From Gammaproteobacteria bacterium (GTDB lineage: Bacteria; Pseudomonadota; Gammaproteobacteria; UBA6429; Thiohalophilaceae): DNA of 36,767 nucleotides. Position 1 is the stretch's first letter, and every line of letters starts with the position of its first letter. Below, one piece after another: positions 1 through 8,754 of this stretch. The stretch spans positions 1 to 36,767 of the forward strand of contig JAFLJQ010000235.1 of the NCBI GenBank assembly GCA_022712915.1. The letters run 5' to 3'. Both the position numbers and the translations under genes were made by a program. The notes under the pieces are model-generated. The model searched no databases. It was not told where the DNA came from and saw only the letters and a list, made by a program, of their open reading frames with translations.

Positions 1-95
1 TCTTCTGGACTTTCTCCTTCTTCTACTTGCTGGATCGCTTTTATCCGAATATCGGCAAGTGCTTTTCGACTCAGTTTTCTTCCATCATTATTCAT
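1..95 (-). CDS. IS630-type transposase, N-terminal part only
   Basis: This is a partial gene running off the left edge of the window; only the first 31 residues are visible. Reading the minus strand from the ATG at 95, the product begins MNNDGRKLSRKALADIRIKA and continues with a Q-Q-V-E-E-G-E-S-P-E stretch. This matches the start of the helix-turn-helix domain typical of IS630/Tc1-mariner family transposases, in which a basic N-terminus is followed by I-R-x-x-A-V and G-E-S-P. The protein would bind the element's ends and catalyse cut-and-paste transposition into TA. I cannot tell from 95 bases whether the gene is intact. The family call is by recognition of the N-terminal motif, not by alignment. 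Confidence 0.7.
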   Translation of the reverse strand, partial: MNNDGRKLSRKALADIRIKAIQQVEEGESPE

Positions 96-214
96 GACCA
101 AGATTATACATTATGTCGCATAATTAGTGTACTTGTTAGTACCGATAGAGGTAGCGCAGAGATGATCTATTCGTTGCCAGTCTAGAAATACACTGATAGG
201 GTACTGTGACAAAG

Positions 215-251
215 TCCCTTGGTAATTAGTCCGCCAGTTTCCCTTGGTAAT
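215..251. repeat. 12-bp direct repeat, possible IS end
   Basis: TCCCTTGGTAAT occurs exactly at 215-226 and again at 240-251, a 25-bp period. Closely spaced short repeats of this kind are known at the ends of IS21-family elements, so this may be a remnant of such an end. No IS21 genes (istA/istB) are present. Confidence 0.4.
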
Positions 252-354
252 GACACTAATACAATTCATGCTGATACAAGTTAGGGGCATCTCTTAACTT
301 GTATCTATTCCTGTTTCAGAAAATATGTTTGATCTAGTTTGGTGTCAATATTAG

Positions 355-404
355 GATGGGTGTCTGGGTTCATAATCTCTCAACGATAAACCCGGACACC
401 CATC
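355..404. repeat. 16-bp inverted repeat hairpin
   Basis: The left arm GATGGGTGTCTGGGTT (355-370) pairs with AACCCGGACACCCATC (389-404) with one G-T wobble and an 18-nt loop. There is no T-run after either arm, so a terminator is unlikely. It could be a REP-type repeat or an IS end. Confidence 0.6.
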
Positions 405-596
405 TCAACGTGAGTATTCCTCAGTCTCTGATCCTGAGGTATTCATCCACTTCAAAATAAATTGTCTTAATACACTCAAATATCTGCCCTTATTCCAGGC
501 AAAGAAAATGCGGGTAAAGAACTAATCGACTCATCAGCAGAAAAATGCTACGAATCCAGGCTGTGAGGTTCGGGTATTTTTTGTCTTTTAATGGTG

Positions 597-623
597 AAAA
601 AAGCATTGTTTATGCTGTTTTTT
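597..623. terminator. A/T-flanked hairpin, possible bidirectional terminator
   Basis: A run of A leads into GCAT (603-606), and ATGC (612-615) leads into TG plus six T. This gives a short stem with A and T tracts on both sides. A second weak hairpin, CGAATC/GGTTCG at 551-572 followed by T576-582, lies just upstream. No gene ends nearby, so what is terminated is unknown. Confidence 0.3.
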
Positions 624-721
624 AAACGCTTACCCGTAAAAAAGTGTATTCAGCTAGTTAGTACTTCATGCCTGTTTTTATAGGTGAATATTTATATGAA
701 GCAGATATATTTTGTTTAGGC

Positions 722-748
722 TGAACTTTTTTGAAGAATAGTCGATAA
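722..748 (+). promoter_or_regulatory. Sigma-28 (FliA)-like promoter of the chemoreceptor gene
   Basis: TGAACTTT (722-729), an 11-nt spacer, then GTCGATAA (741-748). The consensus of the flagellar sigma factor FliA is TAAAGTTT-N11-GCCGATAA, so the match is 6/8 and 7/8 with exactly the consensus spacing. The expected start of transcription near 755 leaves a leader of about 95 nt before the GTG at 850. Chemoreceptor genes are standard FliA targets, so position and downstream gene agree. Confidence 0.6.
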
Positions 749-849
749 AACATTTACCGGGCCAATATTTCTAAGTAATACGATTAAAAAAAGGATTAAT
801 TATTTTTATGGGCATAAAAAATGAATGATTAAGTAGGAGGCTGTTTAAA

Positions 850-2757
850 GTGAACTGGCTAAAAAATATAAACATAGGGCAACAGATTGCAGGTGGTTTT
901 GCCATTCTGGTATTGATTATGATCCTGATGGTGGTTTTGTCACTGAACGGGGTGAGTCGTACCACGACTATTAATAGTCGTGTTATCGATCTTCGTATGC
1001 CCACTGTTCTGGCATCCACGGAGATGGAAAATGGCGTTAACCATTCCCTTGCGGCACTGCGTGGCTGGATGATTCTGGGTAATGATAAATTCAAGCAGAA
1101 TCGCATAAAATCCTGGGAAGAAATTGATCATGCCTTTTCCAAAATGAAAGACTTTTCGAAAAACTGGACGAATCCAAAAAATATTCAACGTTTGACGGAG
1201 ATTGAATCCAGTTTGGCCAGGTTTAAAGTGGCACAACAGGAGATTGAAGATATTAGTGGTTCCGCTGAGAATACACCCGCGACCCTTATGTTGGTTACAA
1301 AGGCGGCACCGCAAGCCAAAATTATTGTGCAAAATATCACTAAAATGATAGATATAGAGGCAGGGCTTGCCGCTACGCCACAGCGCAAAAAATTACTCGG
1401 TATGATGGCAGATGTTCGTGGCACCATGGGTTTGTCTCTGGCTAATATTCGTGCCTTTTTATTAACCGGTGATCCGACATTTAGTAAACAATTTCATCAG
1501 CTCTGGACCAAGAATGAACGACGGTTTGGAGACTTGTCACGAAATACAGGATTAATGAATGGTGCACAACGCGCATCCTTTAATAAGCTCAAAAAAGCCC
1601 GCACCATATTTAAAGGGCTACCACCTAAAATGTTTGAGATTCGTGGTGGAAAAAAGTGGAATGTAGCTAACTTTTGGTTGGGTTCTAAGGCCGCACCTGA
1701 AGCGGCTAAGATTCTTGAACATTTAACCGTTATGGTGAGCAATCAAAATGAATTGGCGGCAGCGGATGTTAAGGCTGCAAAAATGGCCTCAACAAGCCTC
1801 ACCACTTTTATGATTACACTGGGAGTGATTGCCGCTGGCTTGGGGATATTTGTGGCGATGTTCATAGTGCGAGCTATTACCAAGCCATTGACCATTATGT
1901 TAGATTCGGCGGATGATTTGCGTGATGGTGATGGTGATTTGACACAGCGATTACCCGATTTTGGTAATAATGAACTGGGGCGTACCGCCAGTGCATTTAA
2001 CGGTTTTTTGGACAAGATTCAGGGGGTCTTGCTTGAAGTTCGTGAAGCGGCAAATAATATAGCCGGTGCCTCTGATCAGGTAAGTACGACCGCGCAAAGT
2101 ATGAGCCAGGGTAGCAGTGAACAGGCCGCGAGTGTTGAAGAAACCGCTGCTTCACTTGAGGAAATGAGTGCCTCCATTTCGCAAAATACCGAGAATGCCA
2201 AAGTGACGGATGGCATGGCTCAAAAGGCAACGGATGAGGCCAAACGTGGTGGTGATGCCGTTAGCTCGACGGTGGATGCGATGAATGAAATTGCGGGTAA
2301 AATCAGCGTTATTGAAGATATTGCCTATAAAACCAATCTTCTGGCGCTCAATGCAGCCATTGAAGCTGCACGTGCCGGTGAACATGGTAAGGGGTTTGCG
2401 GTTGTCGCGGATGAAGTGCGCAAACTGGCTGAACGTAGTCAGACCTCCTCACAAGAAATTGGTGAATTGGCCAAAAGTAGCGTTGAGGTCGCACAACGAG
2501 CGGGTGAATTACTGGAAGAAATTGTACCGAGTATTGAGAAAACGGCCACCCTGGTGGCAGAAATTTCGGCCTCATCTGAAGAACAGGCTACGGGTGTTTC
2601 ACAAGTCAATATTGCAGTGGGTCAGTTAGACTCTATTTCACAACAAAATGCCTCTGCGTCAGAAGAACTGGCGGCTACCGCAGAAGAGATGAATTCACAG
2701 GCAATGCAATTAAGAGAGACTGTTGGGTTTTTCAAACTTGATTCAAATACGGGATAA
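850..2757 (+). CDS. Methyl-accepting chemotaxis protein, HBM-type
   Basis: Transmembrane chemoreceptor that senses a periplasmic ligand and controls CheA at the cell pole. The visible order is TM1 (about residues 13-33), a helical periplasmic region of about 280 residues, TM2 (about 315-338), HAMP (about 336-390), methylation helices and the conserved signalling tip [20 protein letters not shown] (from about residue 494). A helical sensor of this size and a total of 635 residues fit the helical bimodular (HBM) class exemplified by Pseudomonas McpS; the ligand cannot be read from the sequence. The C-terminus lacks an NWETF-type CheR/CheB tether. Start: GTG at 850 has AGGAGG at 835-840, nine bases upstream. 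The gene stands alone behind a FliA-like promoter and before a hairpin terminator. Confidence 0.93.
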   Translation: MNWLKNINIGQQIAGGFAILVLIMILMVVLSLNGVSRTTTINSRVIDLRMPTVLASTEMENGVNHSLAALRGWMILGNDKFKQNRIKSWEEIDHAFSKMKDFSKNWTNPKNIQRLTEIESSLARFKVAQQEIEDISGSAENTPATLMLVTKAAPQAKIIVQNITKMIDIEAGLAATPQRKKLLGMMADVRGTMGLSLANIRAFLLTGDPTFSKQFHQLWTKNERRFGDLSRNTGLMNGAQRASFNKLKKARTIFKGLPPKMFEIRGGKKWNVANFWLGSKAAPEAAKILEHLTVMVSNQNELAAADVKAAKMASTSLTTFMITLGVIAAGLGIFVAMFIVRAITKPLTIMLDSADDLRDGDGDLTQRLPDFGNNELGRTASAFNGFLDKIQGVLLEVREAANNIAGASDQVSTTAQSMSQGSSEQAASVEETAASLEEMSASISQNTENAKVTDGMAQKATDEAKRGGDAVSSTVDAMNEIAGKISVIEDIAYKTNLLALNAAIEAARAGEHGKGFAVVADEVRKLAERSQTSSQEIGELAKSSVEVAQRAGELLEEIVPSIEKTATLVAEISASSEEQATGVSQVNIAVGQLDSISQQNASASEELAATAEEMNSQAMQLRETVGFFKLDSNTG

Positions 2758-2776
2758 CTAAACGTAGTTGAAACTG

Positions 2777-2820
2777 ATCTCTGTTGAGACAAATAAGCGA
2801 ATGAACAGGGATGGTTTTTT
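2777..2820 (+). terminator. Probable intrinsic terminator after the chemoreceptor gene
   Basis: ATCTCTGTT (2777-2785) pairs with AACAGGGAT (2804-2812), nine pairs including one wobble, with an 18-nt loop, followed by six T at 2815-2820. It lies 20 bases after the stop codon. The long loop makes it less than ideal. Confidence 0.5.
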
Positions 2821-3155
2821 CACTTAACGATTTCTTCAAAATATGTATTTTTACTTACTTATCCGCCAGGGCTTCATTGCATGTGATGACCTGATGTCGT
2901 CCTTTCCCTTACGTTAGCACCTTACTTTATCCTGTATGCTGGTCCATCTGTTGAGCGTGAGGTGACTTCCCGCTTTTCTGGAGTACCCTACCTATTAGAT
3001 AACCTCTAAAAGTGGTGCGGGGGCTCTCAAACTAGGATATTCCAGGATTATGCTTCACCTTGAGGAAAATAAGACCAAAATTGAAGCGTGATCTTGGGCC
3101 TGGTAGGCCGGGATGTCCTGTCAGGGGCTGATTATCCAAACTTGTCTATATTAGG
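2821..3155. other. Gene-free stretch upstream of htpG
   Basis: About 335 bases without a credible reading frame or recognisable RNA. The only signal I can support is the heat-shock-type promoter at its right edge. Confidence 0.4.
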
Positions 3156-3184
3156 CTTGAATTTTGATCTGCCTGACCATATTC
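3156..3184 (+). promoter_or_regulatory. Sigma-32 (RpoH)-like heat-shock promoter of htpG
   Basis: CTTGAA (3156-3161) and, 15 bases on, CCATATTC (3177-3184). RpoH promoters have CTTGAA and CCCCATNT separated by about 13-15 bases; the -35 matches fully and the -10 keeps CCATNT. The leader would be about 50-55 nt. htpG is a classic RpoH gene. Confidence 0.6.
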
Positions 3185-3243
3185 TCCTGTTCAGTTTTGC
3201 TATTTAATTCGAATCACGTAATAAACAATTTAAGGAGTTCTGG

Positions 3244-5145
3244 ATGAGCGTGGAAACCAAGAAAGAGACCCTGAGCTTTCAAACCGAGGTCAAACAGCTA
3301 CTGAATCTGATGATTCACTCACTGTATTCCAATAAAGAAATTTTCCTACGGGAGCTGATTTCCAATGCCTCGGATGCCTGCGATAAGCTGCGTTTTGAGG
3401 CTCTGAGTGACGGTGCCCTTTATGAGGATGATTCTGAATTACAGATTTTGATCGACTACGACAAGGACGCCCGTACCATTTCCATTAGCGATAATGGCGT
3501 CGGTATGAATCGTCAGGAGGTGATGGACAATGTTGGTACTATCGCCAGTTCAGGCACTCGCAAATTCCTCAATAATCTATCGGGAGATCAGGCCAAAGAT
3601 TCTAACCTGATCGGTCAGTTTGGTGTAGGTTTTTACTCCGCCTTTATCGTCGCTGATAAGGTGATTTTGGAGACCCGTCGTGCCGGTCTGGGTCATGATC
3701 ATGGTGTGCGTTGGGAATCGAGCGGCGAAGGTGATTACAGTATTGAGAATATTGATCAGCCCAAGCGTGGAACCACGGTTACTCTGCATTTACGTGAAGA
3801 TGAGAGTGAGTTTCTGGAAAATTACCGTGTGCGCAGCATTATCAACAAGTATTCGGATCATATCTCCTTGCCAGTGTTCATGTTCAAAAATGATGATAAG
3901 GGAGAAAAGACCGAAGAACTGGAAACAGTTAATAAGGCTTCGGCTCTCTGGACTCGCACCAAGAGCGAGATATCAGATGACGAATATAAAGAATTTTATA
4001 AGCATGTGGCACATGATTTTGATGAGCCCCTGACATGGATGCATAACAAGGTTGAAGGCACGCAGGAATATACCACTCTTTTATATATTCCCAAGCGCGC
4101 ACCGTTTGATCTGTTTGATCGAGATACGCAACGTGGTATCAAATTGTATGTGAAGCGTGTCTTTATCATGGACGATGCCGAGCAACTAATGCCAAATTAC
4201 CTGCGTTTTATTCGTGGTGTGGTGGATTCTAATGATCTGCCTCTGAATATTTCACGTGAGATCCTGCAACGTAATAAATCTATTGATACCATCCGTACGG
4301 CCTCGATTAAAAAACTGTTGAATGTATTGGATGGTATTGCCAAGGATGAGCCGGAAAAATATACCACTTTCTGGAATGAGTTCGGTAAGGTGATCAAGGA
4401 AGGCCCGGCAGAAGATTTTGCTAATAAGGAAAAGATTGCAAAACTAATGCGATTTGCATCAACACATAGCAATAGCAATGAGCAATCAGTGTCTCTCGAT
4501 GATTATATTGAACGTATGCAGACTGGACAGGACAAGATTTATTACATCACCGGTGACTCTTATGCTGCGGTGAAAAACAGTCCGCATCTGGAACTGTTTA
4601 AGAAGAAAGGTATTGAGGTCATTTTGATGTATGACCGTGTCGATGAATGGATGATGTCCCATTTGAACGAATATAATGAGAAGACATTTGTTTCTGTGGC
4701 CAAAGGTGCCCTTGATTTGGGCGAACTGGCCGATAAGGAAGAGAAAGAAAAAACCGAGCAGGCGGCCAAGGACTATAGTGAGTTACTTGATAAGATGAAA
4801 GAGGCGCTGGGCGACAAGGTTAAGGAAGTCAGGATCTCCAATCGTCTGACGAATTCACCTTCATGCCTGGTGGTTGAAGAAGGTGACATGGCCGTTAGCA
4901 TGCAGAAAATTATGCAACAGGCGGGTCATAGCATTCCAGCCATGGAACCTATTCTGGAGATCAATGCCGAGCACCCTCTGGTAATACGTTTGAAAGAATC
5001 AGTGGCGGATGGACAATTTTCTGACTGGACTTTTATCCTGTTTGAACAGGCTTTGTTGAGTGAAGGTGGCCAATTGGAAGATCCCGCCAGTTTTGTCAAT
5101 CGTGTGAATGAGTTGCTTCTTGTTTTGACAGATGAAGCAAAATAG
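3244..5145 (+). CDS. htpG: Chaperone HtpG (bacterial Hsp90)
   Basis: Cytosolic ATP-dependent chaperone that remodels client proteins under heat and oxidative stress. At 633 residues it has the normal bacterial length. The N-terminal GHKL ATPase domain is clear: [14 protein letters not shown] (ATP/Mg Asn), [14 protein letters not shown] and GQFGVGFYS. The middle domain carries the catalytic-loop region [12 protein letters not shown], and the C-terminal dimerisation domain follows; the eukaryotic MEEVD tail is absent, as expected in bacteria. The start ATG at 3244 has AAGGAG about seven bases upstream. It sits behind a sigma-32-like promoter and ends in a strong intrinsic terminator, so it is a single-gene heat-shock unit. 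Confidence 0.98.
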   Translation: MSVETKKETLSFQTEVKQLLNLMIHSLYSNKEIFLRELISNASDACDKLRFEALSDGALYEDDSELQILIDYDKDARTISISDNGVGMNRQEVMDNVGTIASSGTRKFLNNLSGDQAKDSNLIGQFGVGFYSAFIVADKVILETRRAGLGHDHGVRWESSGEGDYSIENIDQPKRGTTVTLHLREDESEFLENYRVRSIINKYSDHISLPVFMFKNDDKGEKTEELETVNKASALWTRTKSEISDDEYKEFYKHVAHDFDEPLTWMHNKVEGTQEYTTLLYIPKRAPFDLFDRDTQRGIKLYVKRVFIMDDAEQLMPNYLRFIRGVVDSNDLPLNISREILQRNKSIDTIRTASIKKLLNVLDGIAKDEPEKYTTFWNEFGKVIKEGPAEDFANKEKIAKLMRFASTHSNSNEQSVSLDDYIERMQTGQDKIYYITGDSYAAVKNSPHLELFKKKGIEVILMYDRVDEWMMSHLNEYNEKTFVSVAKGALDLGELADKEEKEKTEQAAKDYSELLDKMKEALGDKVKEVRISNRLTNSPSCLVVEEGDMAVSMQKIMQQAGHSIPAMEPILEINAEHPLVIRLKESVADGQFSDWTFILFEQALLSEGGQLEDPASFVNRVNELLLVLTDEAK

Positions 5146-5170
5146 GCAGGACTTTTGAAGTAGTGAAAGG

Positions 5171-5194
5171 GGCGGCTATAATGCCGCCTTTTTT
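5171..5194 (+). terminator. Intrinsic terminator of htpG
   Basis: GGCGGC (5171-5176), loop TATAAT, GCCGCC (5183-5188), then TTTTTT (5189-5194). A textbook G+C stem and U-run 25 bases after the htpG stop. Confidence 0.9.
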
Positions 5195-5253
5195 ATTGTC
5201 TATAATATGCTGTAGTTGTTTTAAGCTGGATATAAACCAATGGTGTCAGGGTC

Positions 5254-5454
5254 ATGATAAATAAAATAAGTGGTATAGCCTTGCTGGTAGTTGGCGGTTT
5301 GTTGATCCTGTGGGGTTATAATGAATCCCAGTCGCTGGGTTCACAATTAACCAAGCTCTATTCCGGTAACCCAACGGAGAATACGTTGTTTTATTATATT
5401 GGTGGTGGAGTCTGTTTGTTGCTGGGGGCGGCCAATTTATTGCGCAAGAAATAA
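5254..5454 (+). CDS. Small two-helix membrane protein, DUF3185-like
   Basis: A 66-residue protein of unknown function. It has two hydrophobic helices (about residues 6-23 and 46-62) separated by a polar loop with YNESQSLGSQL, and ends in basic RKK. The G-Y-N-E-S-Q-S motif after helix 1 and the two-helix layout match what I know of the DUF3185 family of small inner-membrane proteins. The ATG at 5254 is the only sensible start; the Shine-Dalgarno is weak (AGGG at 5247-5250). It follows the htpG terminator, so it is probably transcribed on its own. Confidence 0.7.
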   Translation: MINKISGIALLVVGGLLILWGYNESQSLGSQLTKLYSGNPTENTLFYYIGGGVCLLLGAANLLRKK

Positions 5455-5696
5455 ATTTCTAAAAGTTGACATTATTGTCACCCAGCCTTGTGCAATAGGG
5501 TCAATAATTGTTTTAGGCGATTGAATTGGCCAGGGTGATTTGTCCAAATTCAAGCCAGCCAGAACGGATAGTTTGTACTCCTCCCTTTATTTTCTGTTTA
5601 CATACTTACTTGATATTGCCAGATGTGGTTTTTCGCCAGTGATATGTGAATTGGTTCGCAACAAATAAACAAAGTATAAGAATTTTAATATAGAGT

Positions 5697-5768
5697 ATTT
5701 ATCTAAAAATAGTGATTTTTTTGTGAGAATGAGGAAGCTGCTGGGTGCAGAATCGTAGTGTCTATGGA
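5697..5768. repeat. Partial copy of the GTGATTTTTTTGTGAG repeat
   Basis: Shares AGTGATTTTTTTGTGAGA and a following GAGGAAGC/GTAGTGTCTATG pattern with the copies at 18959 and 26310. The outer GGG-GCCTCTA end is degraded to TATTTATCTAAAAA. It ends where another repeat begins. Confidence 0.55.
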
Positions 5769-5826
5769 GTCACTGTTGTCCCGTTAAAAAGTTAATCCAT
5801 TTGAAAATCTAAACTGCAAGGGGGGT
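5769..5826. repeat. Solo left end of the CACTGCTGTCCC element
   Basis: CACTGTTGTCCCGTTAA, then AATCCATTT, AAATCTAAAC and GCAAGG in the same order as the first about 55 bases of the full elements at 16745 and 26483. No right end is found downstream, so this is a truncated copy. Confidence 0.6.
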
Positions 5827-5943
5827 GCCTTGTGGGTGAAAAGTGCATTTTGAGAAGTACCCGATATTTGAAGTGCCTGTAATTACATATAATGTTACTC
5901 CTTTATTTAGTGACGGTTGGGCCGAGTGATTAAGGAAAATGCC

Positions 5944-6234
5944 ATGCAGCAAGAAAGGCGTGAGTTGAGAAGAATAGCGTTTGAGCGGCCAGCCAGGATT
6001 CTCATCCGAGGAGGGGAAAAGCGGTCTGTCAAATCCCATGATTTTTCCATGGAAGGGGCTGCATTTATCAGTAAAGAGCCTATTGAGATGGGTGAGGTTT
6101 TGCGTATGACCCTCAATGTTGGCCATTCCGGTCAATCTTGTATAACGAGACTCTATGGGCAGGTTGTGCATCGTAGTAAAAAGGATAGTCATTTTTTTAT
6201 AGGTATTAGTTTTCAGGTAAATAAATCCCCTTAA
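5944..6234 (+). CDS. PilZ-domain protein
   Basis: A single-domain PilZ protein of about 96 residues, expected to bind cyclic di-GMP and act on motility, attachment or exopolysaccharide. The arginine-rich start MQQERRELRRIAFERPARI carries the R-x3-R c-di-GMP-binding element, and D-F-S-M-E-G-A matches the second PilZ motif (D/N)-x-S-x-x-G. The family fold is thereby complete. I chose ATG 5944 because AAGGA (5932-5936) lies seven bases before it; a TTG at 5917 in the same frame lacks such a site. Being near a chemoreceptor and CheX, it may work in the same behavioural circuit, but that is inference. Confidence 0.85.
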   Translation: MQQERRELRRIAFERPARILIRGGEKRSVKSHDFSMEGAAFISKEPIEMGEVLRMTLNVGHSGQSCITRLYGQVVHRSKKDSHFFIGISFQVNKSP

Positions 6235-6296
6235 CAAATTGATACAGTCTGTATCTCTGCTTTTGTCATTCTCTGAAATTAAGGTTAATTAATCAG

Positions 6297-6323
6297 TGAA
6301 TTATTCCCTGTTATGTCCGATAT
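6297..6323 (+). promoter_or_regulatory. Weak sigma-28-like promoter candidate upstream of cheX
   Basis: TGAATTAT (6297-6304), 11-nt spacer, TCCGATAT (6316-6323). This is 5/8 and 6/8 against the FliA consensus TAAAGTTT-N11-GCCGATAA with correct spacing. It is weaker than the site at 722 and could be chance. Confidence 0.3.
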
Positions 6324-6461
6324 AGATTAAGCACAAGGCAATCTATTAGCCTGTCACCGGTATGCAATGCAAAAGGGAAGGACCATAAAGGTCACCAGTT
6401 GTAGCTGCTGTATTTGATGTCAGTAATGACATAATGTTAGCAATAATAATAAGGTCTTAGC

Positions 6462-6938
6462 ATGCATAGTGAATCAAAATTTGTTTTACCGGTCGTGGAT
6501 ACCTTGATGAATGTTTTTACCACCATGGTACAGATTGAACCTGAGGCGGGTAAAAGTCGAATCAAGCAAGATGATATTTCAAAGGGCGACGTCACGGGTT
6601 TGCTAAAAATGGAGGGTGACACAGCCAATGGCAGTATCTCCATTACCTTTACAAAATCAGTCGTGATTGACCTAGTCAAACGTATGCTACATATGGATAT
6701 AGATGAAATTGATGAAATTGCCCGAGATATGGCGGGTGAAATGGCCAATATTGTGGTGGGTGGTGCTAAAAACCTACTGGAAAAGCAAGGTCATAGTATT
6801 AACATGTCACTGCCTGAAGTTTTTGATGGGGAAGGGCATCGCATTGAACACAGTTTTAATGGTGAAACCATTGAGATACCTTTTTCAATTGACTCGGGCA
6901 ACTTCTATATAGAAGTTAATTTCAAAGAACATACATAG
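6462..6938 (+). CDS. cheX: CheX-family chemotaxis phosphatase
   Basis: A 158-residue cytosolic protein of the CheC/CheX/FliY class, expected to remove phosphate from CheY-P (or another receiver domain). The signature helix DMAGEMANIVVGGAKNLL contains the conserved E93-x2-N96 pair that forms the phosphatase active site in CheX, followed by a glycine-rich turn. Only one such helix is present, as in CheX and unlike two-helix CheC. The ATG at 6462 is preceded by AAGGT about nine bases upstream. No other che gene adjoins, so it is an orphan; a weak FliA-like promoter lies upstream. Many orphan CheX proteins act on stand-alone response regulators, so CheY may not be the only target. Confidence 0.85.
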   Translation: MHSESKFVLPVVDTLMNVFTTMVQIEPEAGKSRIKQDDISKGDVTGLLKMEGDTANGSISITFTKSVVIDLVKRMLHMDIDEIDEIARDMAGEMANIVVGGAKNLLEKQGHSINMSLPEVFDGEGHRIEHSFNGETIEIPFSIDSGNFYIEVNFKEHT

Positions 6939-6987
6939 TCCTGATTTAGCATACTGCTTGTCAGTCTCAAAATTCAGGCCTTGTCAA

Positions 6988-8754
6988 TTACCTCTTGTTC
7001 TGCCCACCACATTCATTGAATATACGATATTCGCATTTTGTACAAATAGACTGATCCAGCTCGTCATAGATCACACCAATAGCCTCTTTTTTTGTCAAGA
7101 AGACGTTCTCTGCTCCAAAGCGATGTAAATAATCACCTCGCTTGAGGACATTACAGACTTGTTCCTTGACCTTAACTATATACAGATCGCCATTTAGTTT
7201 TTTGCGGCGTTCTGATTCCTGCAGGATCATTTCAGCCCCGGCGATGTCGATAAAATTGATGCCACTGCCGACAATCAGTAAGTGGTTTTGTTGTGGATTG
7301 TTTTTACTGAAATTACGCAAATTGAGCTGGATGTAATCTACTGCACCAAAAAACAGGGAACCATCGATTTGAATGATTTTGAGTTGAGGGCATTCCATAT
7401 GGTTAGTTGTACTGATCATGCGACGATTGTCGCTAGTTTTGTCCGGTATCAGGCTGGTTATCCTGGGTCTTGCTGTGCGCATCAGGTACATGATCAGTGA
7501 CAGCATGACACCGACATAAATGGCGAACTCCAGCTCAACAAACAGGGTCGCAAGGAAGGTTGCGGCGAGTATCAGGGTTTCTGAGCGACTAACCTGGATA
7601 ATATTATGAATGTGATGAAAATCAATTAACCGCCAGGCGACGATCAACAGGATACCTGCCATGGCGGGGATGGGCAGGTAGGCCGCAAGGGGTGCGACCA
7701 GCAACAGGATAGCCAGCAGGATGGCGGCAGCAAAGATGGCTGCCATGGGGCTGCGTGCCCCGGCTGTGTAGTTTATACCACTACGTGTGAATGAGCCGGA
7801 TGAGGCGTAGCTGGAAAAGAAACTGCCTGCGATATTGGCAAAACCCTGGCCGATAAATTCCTGATTGCCGTTGATATGCTGCCCGGATTTGAGTGCGATC
7901 GACCGTGCAATGGAAACGGCCTCAACCAGACCGAGCAGAGCTACCGCCAGGGCACCCGAACCCAGTTGTTTAATTGATGCAAGTGAGAAGTCGGGTAGTG
8001 ATAGAGGTGGCAGGTTACGGGGTAGTTCGCCAACCAGCTTGACCTGATGGGTCTCGGCACCCAGCCAGGCGGCCAGGATACTGGCTACTATCATGGAAAC
8101 AAATAGTCCCGGCCAGCGGGGTTTAAAGATCATAAAAATAATACCGACTGCCAGGCTCACCGAGGCGATCAGCGTGGCATATGGATTCATATTACCCAAT
8201 TGGGCAAACAGTTCCAGCCAGGTATGCAGGAAGGATTCACCGGCGGGAATTGATATACCAAAGAAATGTTTGAGTTGGCTGGTTGCGATTAGCAATGCTG
8301 CCCCGGCAGTAAATCCGACCACAACGGAATGGGAAACAAAGTTGACCAAGGCGCCCATCTTGCCCAGTCCCAGGCCTAATTGGTAGGCTCCGGCGAGAAA
8401 CGTCAGGGTTAGTGCCAGTTGAATGTATTCAGGGCTGCCAGGTACGGCAAATTGACTGACGGTGGCGAATACGACTATGGAAATGGCGGTGGTGGGGCCG
8501 GAGATCAGGTGCCATGAAGACCCAAACAGGGCTGCAACCACGGGTGGCACCATGGCGGAATAGAGGCCATAGATGGGTGGCATGCCAGCGATCATGGCGA
8601 AGGCCACACCTTGTGGCAGGACAATTACCGCGCCGGTTAGACCGGCGATAAAATCAGCACGCAAGGTGTCGCGATTGACCATCGGCCACCAGCGTAAAAA
8701 AGGCATAAAACGAATGAGTAGCAAATTACACTGTTCTGCAAAGAGTTTAAGCAT
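6988..8754 (-). CDS. SulP (SLC26-type) anion permease with STAS domain
   Basis: Inner-membrane anion transporter of 588 residues with the standard SulP layout: a hydrophobic N-terminal region with the signature MPPIYGLYSAMVPPVVAALF and many membrane helices, then a cytosolic STAS domain (about residues 445-560, with FIDIAGAEMI at the usual phospho-site loop, where serine is absent). Substrate could be sulfate or bicarbonate; the sequence does not decide. After the STAS domain there is a short tail with ICTKCEYRIFNECGG, a C-x2-C...C pattern suggesting metal binding or redox sensing. The ATG at 8754 has AAGGA about six bases upstream. It converges with cheX and stands alone, 48 bases apart, with no clear terminator. 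Confidence 0.92.
   Translation of the reverse strand: MLKLFAEQCNLLLIRFMPFLRWWPMVNRDTLRADFIAGLTGAVIVLPQGVAFAMIAGMPPIYGLYSAMVPPVVAALFGSSWHLISGPTTAISIVVFATVSQFAVPGSPEYIQLALTLTFLAGAYQLGLGLGKMGALVNFVSHSVVVGFTAGAALLIATSQLKHFFGISIPAGESFLHTWLELFAQLGNMNPYATLIASVSLAVGIIFMIFKPRWPGLFVSMIVASILAAWLGAETHQVKLVGELPRNLPPLSLPDFSLASIKQLGSGALAVALLGLVEAVSIARSIALKSGQHINGNQEFIGQGFANIAGSFFSSYASSGSFTRSGINYTAGARSPMAAIFAAAILLAILLLVAPLAAYLPIPAMAGILLIVAWRLIDFHHIHNIIQVSRSETLILAATFLATLFVELEFAIYVGVMLSLIMYLMRTARPRITSLIPDKTSDNRRMISTTNHMECPQLKIIQIDGSLFFGAVDYIQLNLRNFSKNNPQQNHLLIVGSGINFIDIAGAEMILQESERRKKLNGDLYIVKVKEQVCNVLKRGDYLHRFGAENVFLTKKEAIGVIYDELDQSICTKCEYRIFNECGGQNKR

Larger units (their letters stand above)
96..721. other. 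Gene-free stretch with repeats and hairpins
   Basis: I see no supportable coding sequence between the transposase start and the chemoreceptor promoter. It holds a 12-bp direct repeat (215-226 and 240-251), a 16-bp hairpin (355-404) and two terminator-like hairpins (551-582 and 597-623). The mix suggests a graveyard of mobile-element ends rather than a lost gene. Confidence 0.5.
5455..5943. other. Intergenic region holding two partial repeats
   Basis: No gene is supportable here. The second half contains a left-end fragment of the GGG-GCCTCTA repeat family (5697-5768) directly abutted by the left end of the CACTGCTGTCCC element family (5769-5826). The first half (5455-5696) shows nothing recognisable. 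Confidence 0.5.

Noticed and set aside
600-849. A cyclic di-GMP or other riboswitch in the chemoreceptor leader
   Set aside because: No conserved riboswitch core was seen; the FliA-like promoter explains the region better.
3195-3225. tRNA-like TTCGAATC near 3208
   Set aside because: No cloverleaf arms can be drawn around it; it lies in the htpG leader.
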